Origin: Calditrichia bacterium
Lineage (GTDB): Bacteria > Calditrichota > Calditrichia > RBG-13-44-9 > J075
NCBI GenBank assembly: GCA_028284905.1
Contig: JANQQU010000072.1
Span: 1-64,000, forward strand
Direction: 5' to 3'
DNA length: 64,000 nt
In this document: positions 1 through 7,286 of the stretch, piece by piece
Layout: the number at the start of each line of letters is the position of its first letter
Numbering within the stretch: position 1 is the first letter of the stretch
Notes under the pieces: generated by a model
Seen by the model: the letters and a program-made list of their open reading frames with translations, nothing else
What the model was told of the DNA's origin: nothing
Database searches by the model: none
Position numbers and translations under genes: made by a program

Positions 1-1321
1 AGCCGTTGCTTTTAGTCCCGATGGCAACACCGTTATCACTGCCAGCGATGATAAAACCGCGAGATTGTGGCGCGTAGCGGACGGCAAGCCCATTGAAATG
101 ACTATGAATCATAACCATGCCATTCAAACCGTCGCTTTTAGCCCCGACGGCAACACCGTTATCACCGCAGGTTCTGATAGCACCGCGAGATTGTGGCGTG
201 CGGCTGACGGCACGCCCATTGGACAGACGATGAATCATGAAGGTGCCGTTCGAGCCGTCGCTTTTAGCCCCGACGGCAGCACCGTCATCACCGCTAGTCT
301 TGATGGAACCGCGAGATTGTGGAGCGCGGCTGACGGCACCCCTATCGGACAGGTTATGAATCATAACTTTCAAGTTTTAGCCGCCGCTTTTAGTCCCGAC
401 GGTAAAACGATCATTACCATAAGCACTGGTTACACCGCGAAGTTGTGGAGTGCGACTGGCGGCACACCCATTGGACAAGCTATGAATCATAGGGCTACGA
501 TTCAAGCCGTTGCTTTTAGCCCCAACAGTAGCACGGTCATCACCGCAGGTTCTGATAGCACCGCGAGATTGTGGCGTGCGGCTGACGGCACACCCATTGG
601 ACAGACGATGAATCATAACGGTATAATTCGAGCCGTCACTTTTAGCCCCGACGGCAACACCATAATCACTACTAGCTCTGATAGAACCGCGAGATTGTGG
701 CGCGCAGTGGACGGAACTCCCATTGGACAGAATTTAAATCATAATTTTCGCGTTGAATCCGCCGTTTTTAGCTCCGATGGTAACACGGTCATCACCGCAA
801 GCTCTGATAACACCGCGAGATTGTGGCGCGCGGCTGACGGTACACCCATTGGACAAACAATTAATCATAACGGTGTTATTTTAGCCGTCACTTTTAGTCC
901 CGACGGAAAAAATACACTCAGCATAACTAATTCTTGGCTACACTACTCCAACATACCTTCGGATACATTGGCATTGCCATTGCAAATTAGCAGATGGAAA
1001 CCATTTTCAATTAACCAAGCGCGATACGCTATTTACGATTTTTTTTTCCTTGACGTTCAAGCCTATAAACCAACATTTCGCTTCATAGATGCCGAAGGGA
1101 AAAAAATACAAATGATCCGTTTCCGTTCCGACCGGGAATTTTTTGTCGATACGGTCGATTTCAGCCAGCCCGGCGCCCCTCCCATTACTGGGGAGCCAGC
1201 GGCATTGTTAGCGGAATGGGAACGGAAACTCGGCCTGAGACTGAATACAACCACTGGCGAGATTGCGCCGCGTTATCCTGTCCCTAAGGAAGAGCGAGAT
1301 TTCTTAAGACTTATCCGCTAA
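1..1321 (+). CDS. WD40 repeat protein, 5' end outside window
   Basis: The reading frame is open from base 2, so the gene starts before the window. Seven complete WD40-type repeats of 42 residues (126 bp) and part of an eighth are visible, each with a FSPDG, a TARLW and a NH element. Such repeats fold into a beta-propeller used as a protein-interaction scaffold. The last ~130 residues are a non-repeat tail with a hydrophobic stretch and a GEPAALLAEWERKLGL segment, a kind of tail I associate with large bacterial WD40 proteins that carry an upstream signalling or NTPase domain; such a domain could lie outside the window. The repeats are also very similar at DNA level (for example 169-230 against 547-608). 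The partner and function are unknown. It converges with the next gene, 21 bp away. Confidence 0.85.
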   Translation, partial: AVAFSPDGNTVITASDDKTARLWRVADGKPIEMTMNHNHAIQTVAFSPDGNTVITAGSDSTARLWRAADGTPIGQTMNHEGAVRAVAFSPDGSTVITASLDGTARLWSAADGTPIGQVMNHNFQVLAAAFSPDGKTIITISTGYTAKLWSATGGTPIGQAMNHRATIQAVAFSPNSSTVITAGSDSTARLWRAADGTPIGQTMNHNGIIRAVTFSPDGNTIITTSSDRTARLWRAVDGTPIGQNLNHNFRVESAVFSSDGNTVITASSDNTARLWRAADGTPIGQTINHNGVILAVTFSPDGKNTLSITNSWLHYSNIPSDTLALPLQISRWKPFSINQARYAIYDFFFLDVQAYKPTFRFIDAEGKKIQMIRFRSDREFFVDTVDFSQPGAPPITGEPAALLAEWERKLGLRLNTTTGEIAPRYPVPKEERDFLRLIR

Positions 1322-1342
1322 CGGTTATTATTTTTACAGATG

Positions 1343-1846
1343 CTATTCTGTAAGCCCCCGGCAAAGCTGATCCACCTGTTTAAGCAAATCCGGTAAGCGA
1401 TATTTCCCCTGCATTTTCGCAATCACCGCTTTTGCGAGAAAAAGTTCAATACCTTCACTGGTAACATACAACGGACTCTTACTGCTGCCCCGGTAAACGG
1501 CAAATTCCCGGGAAATCCCTTTGAAGGCTCGCTTCGCTACCCCAATTACCGCCACCTTTCCCCGTAAGGCATCAAAAAGATGTTTTCCCAGTCCGGGCTT
1601 GCCAGCGCCATCCAGGTAAACATAACCATCGACGATGATGATCTCCGGGGCTAAGCAATGTTCCGCAATTAACCGTATGATACAGGGCAATTCCCGGAGA
1701 AAAAACATCCCCGGGCGGTAATCCGCCACGCCGCTCATCTCACTAATGTATTCCCCGATTGGGACTTCATTTTCCCAACCGTCAATGGCGATGCCGGCAA
1801 TGCGGGCGGAATCGTTATGATAATGCACGTCTACGGCCAGAATCAT
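1343..1846 (-). CDS. nfi: Endonuclease V-like protein (short form)
   Basis: The 167-residue protein matches the endonuclease V family, which cleaves DNA or RNA next to deaminated purines (inosine). Conserved landmarks are Asp6 in AVDVHY, the FLRELP segment with Glu52, Asp73 in IIVDGY, and the GLGKHL and IGVAK stretches near residues 85-105. The three acidic residues correspond to the family's metal-binding triad. It is shorter than the usual ~220 residues, mainly at the N-terminus and in the middle, so it may be a divergent or minimal member. The start has a GGGGGC purine-rich stretch just upstream. It stands alone, convergent with the WD40 gene and divergent from the next gene across a repeat-rich spacer. 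Confidence 0.75.
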   Translation of the reverse strand: MILAVDVHYHNDSARIAGIAIDGWENEVPIGEYISEMSGVADYRPGMFFLRELPCIIRLIAEHCLAPEIIIVDGYVYLDGAGKPGLGKHLFDALRGKVAVIGVAKRAFKGISREFAVYRGSSKSPLYVTSEGIELFLAKAVIAKMQGKYRLPDLLKQVDQLCRGLTE

Positions 1847-1902
1847 GCCCCCTGTTGTCCCCTTTTCTTCATCTCATCAGTCATTACTACAGCAAATACT
1901 TT

Positions 1903-2083
1903 ACGACCAAAAATTCGATGGTGATATATGGTTAATGCTGTCTGAAAGTCATTACGGCATCTTTTTGCCGAAACAATCAATAGTATGAGTATCCACTAGG
2001 AGATCGCTTCGTCGCTGCACTCCTCGCGATGACAGCAAAAGAATATTCAGCATTAACGATGTAGCACGACCAAAAATTCAATG
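1903..2083. repeat. Repeat-rich spacer: direct repeats, inverted repeat, shared 38 bp core
   Basis: An 18 bp sequence at 1903-1920 (ACGACCAAAAATTCGATG) recurs at 2066-2083 with one mismatch. Between these copies, 1931-1940 (GTTAATGCTG) and 2048-2057 form a perfect 10 bp inverted pair. The interval contains a 38 bp core at 1999-2036 that recurs with two mismatches at 4563-4600 inside the MITE-like element. This looks like a non-coding mobile element, perhaps a decayed relative of the one at 4454-4626. The direct repeats are not immediately next to the inverted ends, so they are not a clean target duplication. Confidence 0.6.
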
Positions 2084-2094
2084 CCGGAGGAATT

Positions 2095-3201
2095 ATGCCG
2101 CACCTTTTAGCTTGCTTAAGCATTCTACTCTTTGCTTCCCTGCCACTCATCGCCCAGCCGGTAATCCTGATCGAATATCTCGATATTCCGGTTGCTCAAA
2201 TCGCCAGTCACGATGATTATGAAGCGACTGACTTGCAATCCTATTTTAGTGAAAAACTGGCGGAAAAGAAAGTGTATGCCTGGTATCATTACGGGGTGCG
2301 TTTTCCCGCTGGACAGCGAACATATAACCGGGTGAATGTAACTGTTTTTGCCTCGGATGAAGCTTTGGAGGAACGCCCGGCACCGCGCTATCAAGCCCAT
2401 ATTTGGGATAGGGAAATCGCCCGCCCGGATTACGAAATACGTTCCCCGGGATACGGCACTTTTCCCGCGCCCTATGTTAGTGTGGATTTTCTCGGGTTAG
2501 GCAATACTTCCGAAAATGGACTGAAGCGTTTTCTAAGTAATCAGGTAAAACCGCTTTTGGATAAGAAAGTATCTGCTGGTCAACTCCTTAATTATTCTAT
2601 GTTTAAGAACAGCAACAATGGCAAACAGCCGAAGGCTTATGACCGGGTGATCGTCACCCGATATTGGGATTATGGGGGCACGCAGGTGGCGCATCCGTTG
2701 GCAGCAGGGAATCCCGGTGTTTGGGTAAAATCGCAGGTCTGGCAATTGCTGACGATTGTTTATCCGGTGGATGGCCCCTCTCTGAGTCTCCCCACCGATA
2801 CCCTCGCCGCCCGGCAGACGGTGCTCAAATTCATTCAGGCAATCGACCAGCTTGATCCACAAAGGTTGGCTGAAATTTATGCTGCAAATGCCGAGGTGTT
2901 TTATCCTTTTGCTTTCTCGCCGCAACGGCTTTCCGGCCGGGAAAAAATTTTGGAGGAGCAAAAGAAAGGATTTTCCTGGGCACGCCAGCATCAGGCCGGA
3001 AAAGCAGATAGTGCCGATTTTACGCTGGGATTAACGCCTGTGCAGATGAAAACTACACTGCTAAGTTCCGGCAGCGCATTAGTCACCTGGCATTCTCCCC
3101 GTGCCACACATTTAGGGAGACGCACCGCTGTTTTGCGCCATATCGCCGGCCGTTGGTGGATCGTGCATCATCATGCTTCCAATATGGCGTCTTCCGAATA
3201 A
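2095..3201 (+). CDS. Secreted protein with C-terminal SnoaL/NTF2-like domain
   Basis: A signal peptide covers about residues 1-20 (hydrophobic LLACLSILLFASLPLIA, cleavage near AQ-PV). Residues ~25-200 contain two similar stretches, each with a YARY/YGTF-like and RVxVTxx pattern, that I do not recognise as a named domain. Residues ~240-368 look like a SnoaL/DUF4440-type cone (TVLKFIQAIDQLDPQRLAEIY near the start, then a GREKILEEQ helix and a C-terminal GRWWIVHHHASN strand). These folds host small ligands or act as isomerases, but no catalytic residue can be assigned. The start has a strong GGAGG Shine-Dalgarno site. It is a single gene with repeats on both sides. Function unknown; periplasmic or secreted. 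Confidence 0.7.
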   Translation: MPHLLACLSILLFASLPLIAQPVILIEYLDIPVAQIASHDDYEATDLQSYFSEKLAEKKVYAWYHYGVRFPAGQRTYNRVNVTVFASDEALEERPAPRYQAHIWDREIARPDYEIRSPGYGTFPAPYVSVDFLGLGNTSENGLKRFLSNQVKPLLDKKVSAGQLLNYSMFKNSNNGKQPKAYDRVIVTRYWDYGGTQVAHPLAAGNPGVWVKSQVWQLLTIVYPVDGPSLSLPTDTLAARQTVLKFIQAIDQLDPQRLAEIYAANAEVFYPFAFSPQRLSGREKILEEQKKGFSWARQHQAGKADSADFTLGLTPVQMKTTLLSSGSALVTWHSPRATHLGRRTAVLRHIAGRWWIVHHHASNMASSE

Positions 3202-3625
3202 GATTCTCGGCGATCACAGCTAAACCAACTTTGGTTTTTTGTGCAGAGCATTGATGTCTTCTATCCATTGTTTAATCTTTATCCTTAAATTCAGAATCGT
3301 CTGCACTTTATTTAAAGCCACTGATTTACACGGATAAACACTGATTTATAAAAAGTTTCAACGAAAAATAATCAAGAGCCTTTTTAAATCAGTGCTCATC
3401 CGAGTGATCCGTGGCGAATTTTTTAAAGTGCCTGAGCTAGCATCTACATATAACAATTTCCCCCCGCAGCGGCTACTTTTTACCATTCAAAGGCGATTTT
3501 TAACCTTTATCAACCTGCTTATTTCCGCTAAGTTTTTAGTAAAGATAAGTAAAGATCGCGGCGACTGTAAACGCTGATTCAGCCCGGGATCTGCCAATGT
3601 CAAAAATTGCAACAGGATAAATTCA
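3202..3625. other. Gene-free spacer with a long inverted repeat
   Basis: This 424 bp stretch has no credible gene. It holds the imperfect hairpin listed at 3317-3415; the rest is AT-rich and probably contains the pirin promoter. Short open frames here lack coding character. Confidence 0.6.
3317..3415. repeat. Intergenic hairpin built on a CACTGATTT/ACGGAT unit
   Basis: The left arm (3317-3355) and the right arm (3381-3415) are imperfect reverse complements. Within each arm short words such as CACTGATTT and CGGAT recur, so the arms themselves look like decayed tandem repeats. The loop is about 25 bp. It belongs to the class of tandem-unit hairpins found at several other spacers in this window. 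Confidence 0.6.
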
Positions 3626-4447
3626 ATGGAAGAATTACGCAATATAAAAAGAATACAGACACCGCGAAACGGCATTCAGTTTATTGTTTATCCGGAAGTT
3701 CAGGAAGAGTTAAAGCCCTTCGTTTTCTTCGATGCCGGCAAATTTGCCCGGGACGATGGCGGGTTAATCATCCACGCCCATCCGCATTCCGGAATCGGGA
3801 TAATTACCTATTTCCATGGCACAGATTTGCACCACAGCGATAGCGGTGACAATAACGGCATTATCTATGACGGCGGTGCGCAGTGGATTTTAGCTGGAGG
3901 AGGTGTTTGGCACGAAGAGGCCTATCGTCGCAAGCATAATGCCCCGGATGGCCCCTGGGAAGGCGCGATCCATCAAATGTGGATTCAGCTGCCCCCGGAA
4001 TTTGAAGAAAGCGAGGTTGTTTATCAAAACCTGCAAAAAGGGGATGTTCCTTTCCTCGGAAATACTCGTGTTTTGATTGGCGATTATAACGGCATCAAGG
4101 GAAAAATCTCACCTCCGCTCAAAATGACCTATCTCGATGTCGCCCTCAGCACCAATGAAGTTTGGGAATATGAAACCCCGCAGGGGCAAACCAATGGATT
4201 TCTTTTTCCGCGGGAAGGTGAGCTGCAAATCGAGGGCGCAACGATCCCAAATCAGCGGATGGGAATACTGGATAAGAATGAAGGTTTGATACGTGTGACG
4301 ACAGCTTCTCCACAAGCCCGGTTTATGGTAGCACTCGCAGAACCCAGCGAACATCGTGTAGTAAGCACCGGCAGCTCTATCCATACTAATGAAGCAGCTT
4401 TGGCAAGAAGTCTGAGGAGAATAAAAGAGCTCCGTTTACCCGTTTAA
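3626..4447 (+). CDS. Pirin family cupin protein
   Basis: The protein (273 residues) is a pirin-like bicupin. The N-terminal cupin has the metal-binding H-x-H at residues 52-54 (HAHPHSG, in the place of the usual HPHRG) and H-x-E at 96-98 (GGVWHEE), which in pirins bind Fe(II). The typical WILAGGG stretch precedes the second motif. The C-terminal half carries the degenerate second cupin (RVLIGDYNG near 150). Bacterial pirins are variously quercetin dioxygenases or redox-linked regulators; the substrate here is unknown. The stop codon overlaps the target duplication of the inserted element at 4454-4626, so that element may have shaped the 3' end of the transcript. Confidence 0.85.
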   Translation: MEELRNIKRIQTPRNGIQFIVYPEVQEELKPFVFFDAGKFARDDGGLIIHAHPHSGIGIITYFHGTDLHHSDSGDNNGIIYDGGAQWILAGGGVWHEEAYRRKHNAPDGPWEGAIHQMWIQLPPEFEESEVVYQNLQKGDVPFLGNTRVLIGDYNGIKGKISPPLKMTYLDVALSTNEVWEYETPQGQTNGFLFPREGELQIEGATIPNQRMGILDKNEGLIRVTTASPQARFMVALAEPSEHRVVSTGSSIHTNEAALARSLRRIKELRLPV

Positions 4448-4453
4448 TTATTT

Positions 4454-4626
4454 GGTAGTGTTAAAGAAGTATTGCTATTCAATCCAGTCATTGCCCCAAA
4501 GGGACTCCTTCGGAGCGATCCCGGATTGCCGGGAGAAGCAATCTCAAACGTGCATACAACATGGAGATCGCTTCGTCGCTTCACTCCTCACGATGACAGC
4601 TTTAACGTTACATGTTTAACACTACC
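4454..4626. mobile_element. MITE-like element with 12 bp TIRs and 8 bp target duplication
   Basis: The ends are perfect 12 bp inverted repeats: GGTAGTGTTAAA at 4454-4465 and its complement at 4615-4626. Both ends are flanked by the direct repeat AATTATTT (4446-4453 and 4627-4634), the signature of a cut-and-paste insertion with an 8 bp target duplication. The 173 bp interior has no open frame for a transposase and contains further palindromic segments and the 38 bp core shared with 1999-2036. It should depend on a transposase encoded elsewhere. The left target copy begins inside the TAA stop codon of the pirin gene. Confidence 0.8.
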
Positions 4627-4675
4627 AATTATTTACCCATAAAAAACAAGATGTTAAGACACCAAAAAAATTGAC

Positions 4676-5416
4676 ATGAAAAAATTCATACTGGTTTTCA
4701 CCCTCATCCAATTACTGACTTTGGATATTGCCTTGCCCAGCCCGAAAAACGCCTCGATGGCTCTGCAAGTAGGTATTCGTGGCCGCTGGCAAACCGGCAA
4801 TCTCAATCAGCTTGCTCTCAATCCCGCTGCGAATCTTACCATTTCTCAAGGAAAATTTGATCTCGATTTACGGGGCTATTATCAATTCTTGCGCGTCAAT
4901 GGTTTTACAGCAATCAGTGATCTTTGGACTAGTGCTGCTTACCGGCATCAACCAACCCGGCGATTTTTCCCGTTGATCGCTGCAAATTCCGGGTTTGCAA
5001 AATCTTATAAAATTGATCACTCTCTACTGCTCGGCGCAGGATTTGGCGTAAACCTATATAACCCCGCACCAACAAGTTTTTTTCGCCTGCATATCTTCGC
5101 AGGATATATGAATTTCCGGTTCGAGACCCGGGGGCCGCACACAACTCCTGCGCTTGGTAGCGCGGCAATACTCACTTTCCCCTTGCAGGAACGTATCAAT
5201 ATATCCTGGGAATTGCACACTTATCACTCCGGTAAAGACAGTCAATTTTGGGGCGCTAATAATCAACTGATGATTCATTTCAAAGTTTTGAAAAGCTTGT
5301 CTATAAACCTTAACCATAGCACCATTTTCAACAGGAAAACGGTGGAAAACATTAAAAACACCAACACACTTCTCTTATTTGGCATCCATTACAACTTCAT
5401 AAAAAACAATTTATAA
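4676..5416 (+). CDS. Outer-membrane beta-barrel, DUF481-like
   Basis: An N-terminal signal peptide (hydrophobic residues ~3-20) is followed by alternating amphipathic strands such as LDLRGYYQFLRV, SLLLGAGFGVNLY and FRLHIFAGYMNFRF, and the chain ends in a strand (TLLLFGIHYNF). This is the pattern of a small outer-membrane barrel. The RGRWQTGNLNQLAL opening resembles DUF481 ('salt-induced outer membrane protein') proteins. Function is unknown. The next gene starts 11 bp after its stop, so the two are probably co-transcribed. Its own Shine-Dalgarno site is weak. Confidence 0.55.
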   Translation: MKKFILVFTLIQLLTLDIALPSPKNASMALQVGIRGRWQTGNLNQLALNPAANLTISQGKFDLDLRGYYQFLRVNGFTAISDLWTSAAYRHQPTRRFFPLIAANSGFAKSYKIDHSLLLGAGFGVNLYNPAPTSFFRLHIFAGYMNFRFETRGPHTTPALGSAAILTFPLQERINISWELHTYHSGKDSQFWGANNQLMIHFKVLKSLSINLNHSTIFNRKTVENIKNTNTLLLFGIHYNFIKNNL

Positions 5417-5427
5417 AGGAGAAAATA

Positions 5428-6168
5428 ATGAAACAGGTAAAATTAATTGCAGTTTTAGTTTTATTGTTAACCGTTACATCGATGATTTTTACATATTCTG
5501 CACAGAGCGAGAATAATAACGGCAATAGTAATTTCATTCCGAAAGATCCGAAAACGGACAATCTGCTAACATCAGAAAACACTGTATTACTGGTTATCGA
5601 CTGGCAAGATGAAATGCTTGGCACCGTCAAGAATATCGACCAGGCGGTATTGCTCAATAATATCCAGGCTATCATCAAAACCGCCAATGTCTTCGATATA
5701 CCCGTGGTAGAATCAACTATCGGTGTAGATCTTGGTGCCAATCAGCCAACAGTGCCGGCAATCAAACAGTTTATTGCGGAAGATGTCGAAAATATCGACC
5801 GCATTTCTTTAAACGCCTGGCAGAATAAAGCATTGATCGATCGGGTGAAAGAGACTGGCCGGAAAAAAATTCTCATGACCGGCCTATGGACATCCGGCTG
5901 CCCCACTTACACCACTCTCGATGCTTTGCAAGATGGCTATGAAGTATACGTGCTTACCGATGTTATGGGAGACGCCACTACTGATGCCCATAATCGCGCT
6001 ATCGACAGAATGGTGCAAGCCGGCGCAATTCCTTTTACCTGGGAAGGCGCCGGTGCGGAAATTCTGCGCGCTTATACAAATCCCAAAGCGATGCAGGATG
6101 AGAAAGTGGAAGGTGGATTCGTAGGAATTATGAAAGAACATTTCTATCCATTTGCCGGGAAATACTAG
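5428..6168 (+). CDS. Exported isochorismatase-family hydrolase
   Basis: Residues 1-27 form a signal peptide, then a cysteine hydrolase domain of the isochorismatase superfamily follows. Asp58 lies in the first strand (VLLVIDWQD) and the nucleophile is Cys158 in GLWTSGC, 100 residues later as in YcaC-type members. The ISLNAW segment and the DALQDGYEVYVLTD strand also fit YcaC-like proteins. The basic third residue of the triad could not be placed with confidence. The substrate is unknown; members cleave amides or ethers. An exported form is uncommon. It has a good GGAG ribosome site and follows the barrel gene in a likely operon. Confidence 0.8.
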   Translation: MKQVKLIAVLVLLLTVTSMIFTYSAQSENNNGNSNFIPKDPKTDNLLTSENTVLLVIDWQDEMLGTVKNIDQAVLLNNIQAIIKTANVFDIPVVESTIGVDLGANQPTVPAIKQFIAEDVENIDRISLNAWQNKALIDRVKETGRKKILMTGLWTSGCPTYTTLDALQDGYEVYVLTDVMGDATTDAHNRAIDRMVQAGAIPFTWEGAGAEILRAYTNPKAMQDEKVEGGFVGIMKEHFYPFAGKY

Positions 6169-6208
6169 TCGAAATCAAATTAAATGTTTCAGCTTCTAAA
6201 TCCTTGCA

Positions 6209-6244
6209 ACAAAGCCAATCCTGTATTATCTGGATTGGCTTTGT
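6209..6244. terminator. Hairpin between convergent genes
   Basis: A perfect 13 bp stem (ACAAAGCCAATCC and its complement, 10 nt loop) lies between the stops of the isochorismatase-like gene and the convergent TPR gene. There is no long T run, but position and stem strength suggest a bidirectional transcription end. Confidence 0.55.
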
Positions 6245-6265
6245 CAAATCTCCGTTGAATTTCTG

Positions 6266-7195
6266 CTATAGCGTCGGGAATTTCATACGCTTGATAATAT
6301 CCCGGAAACGTGGTTCATCATGGAAAGGTTCGAGCCAGGGTTCGGTCCGCATAAAAATCAGCTCCCAGGAGCGTTCCTGGTAAGCGCGTTCGAGCATACG
6401 AACGGTATTTTCTACATCTCCCAGGCTGGCATAAACAAAAGCGATTTGCACCGGCGGCATGTGAGTATAGCGGTCATATTCATTCATTTCATCAAGAATT
6501 CGGCGTGTTTCTTTCTCATTGCCGGCCATACCGTAGGCGTGCCCCAGTCCTCCTAAAATTTCTCCTAAACGACCGGAAAGCGTGGCTGCTTTCTCATATA
6601 CTTCGATGGAATTATCAAAATCTTCCATCTGCACATAGGCCATACCCAGCCAATCGTAGGCCGGGGCATAATCAGGATGTTCCTCGATTAAATCGAGCAT
6701 TTCCCTTTTCAAACGCTGATTATCCTGCGCAAAATAGCTGACAGCAGCCAAACCGATACGATATCCGGGATCATCGGAAAATTCCACTGCTTTTTCCGCC
6801 ATCTTATACGCTTCCGCAATGCGGTTGGTGGCGTAGAGATAATTCGCATACCAGTTATAGGCGGCTGCATCTTCTGGCGCATATTCGATGCCTAATTGAT
6901 ATTCCCGCTCAAGTTCATCCCATTGCCAGTAAGATTCCTTTATTAACCCCAGATTGACATGAGCAAGCCCGGACTTTTCATCAATTTTCAGCGCTCTTTC
7001 AATGACATCTTGTGCCTTCGGTATCGCTTCCGCATGTGGAATAAACCCATAGCACCACAAAGTGATGTACATCTGGGCCAGACTATTTAACGCATCAATA
7101 TTCTCAGGGTTTTCACTCAACAGCTTTTCGCATCGGGTAATTTCCGCATCAAAGGGTTGCCGTAAAGTGGCGCCGGGGTAGATTCTCTCACTCAT
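6266..7195 (-). CDS. TPR-repeat protein
   Basis: The 309-residue protein has no signal peptide and is made of tetratricopeptide-type helix pairs across nearly its whole length (for example ALKIDEKSGLAHVNLGL near 80, AYNWYANYLYATNRIAEAYK near 130, and APAYDWLGMAYVQMEDF near 190). TPR arrays are protein-binding scaffolds. The end, LEPFHDEPRFRDIIKRM, matches a motif common at the C-terminus of TPR proteins linked to adenylate cyclases and signalling. No catalytic domain is present. The next upstream gene, also TPR-rich and on the same strand, is separated only by a tandem-repeat spacer. Partner unknown. Confidence 0.8.
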   Translation of the reverse strand: MSERIYPGATLRQPFDAEITRCEKLLSENPENIDALNSLAQMYITLWCYGFIPHAEAIPKAQDVIERALKIDEKSGLAHVNLGLIKESYWQWDELEREYQLGIEYAPEDAAAYNWYANYLYATNRIAEAYKMAEKAVEFSDDPGYRIGLAAVSYFAQDNQRLKREMLDLIEEHPDYAPAYDWLGMAYVQMEDFDNSIEVYEKAATLSGRLGEILGGLGHAYGMAGNEKETRRILDEMNEYDRYTHMPPVQIAFVYASLGDVENTVRMLERAYQERSWELIFMRTEPWLEPFHDEPRFRDIIKRMKFPTL

Positions 7196-7215
7196 AAGTA
7201 TGTCCGTTTTTTAGT

Positions 7216-7280
7216 CGTTGTTCGTTGTTCGTTGTTCGTTGTTCGTTAAATTTGCCCATTTGCCCATTTGCCCATTTGTC
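7216..7280. repeat. Two adjacent short tandem repeats
   Basis: Positions 7216-7247 repeat GTTGTTC with a 7 bp period, and 7250-7280 repeat ATTTGCCC with an 8 bp period. The two arrays abut in the spacer between two TPR genes. A related 7 bp unit forms a hairpin at 43269-43316. Confidence 0.8.
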
Positions 7281-7286
7281 TATTTA

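Noticed and set aside
377-616. Minus-strand frame opposite the WD40 repeats
   Set aside because: It is an antisense shadow of the repeats and shows no independent coding evidence.
1-1321. WD40 protein as part of the GAP1/Double-GTPase system
   Set aside because: WD40 proteins occur in such systems, but this gene is ~59 kb away with unrelated loci between, so no link can be claimed.
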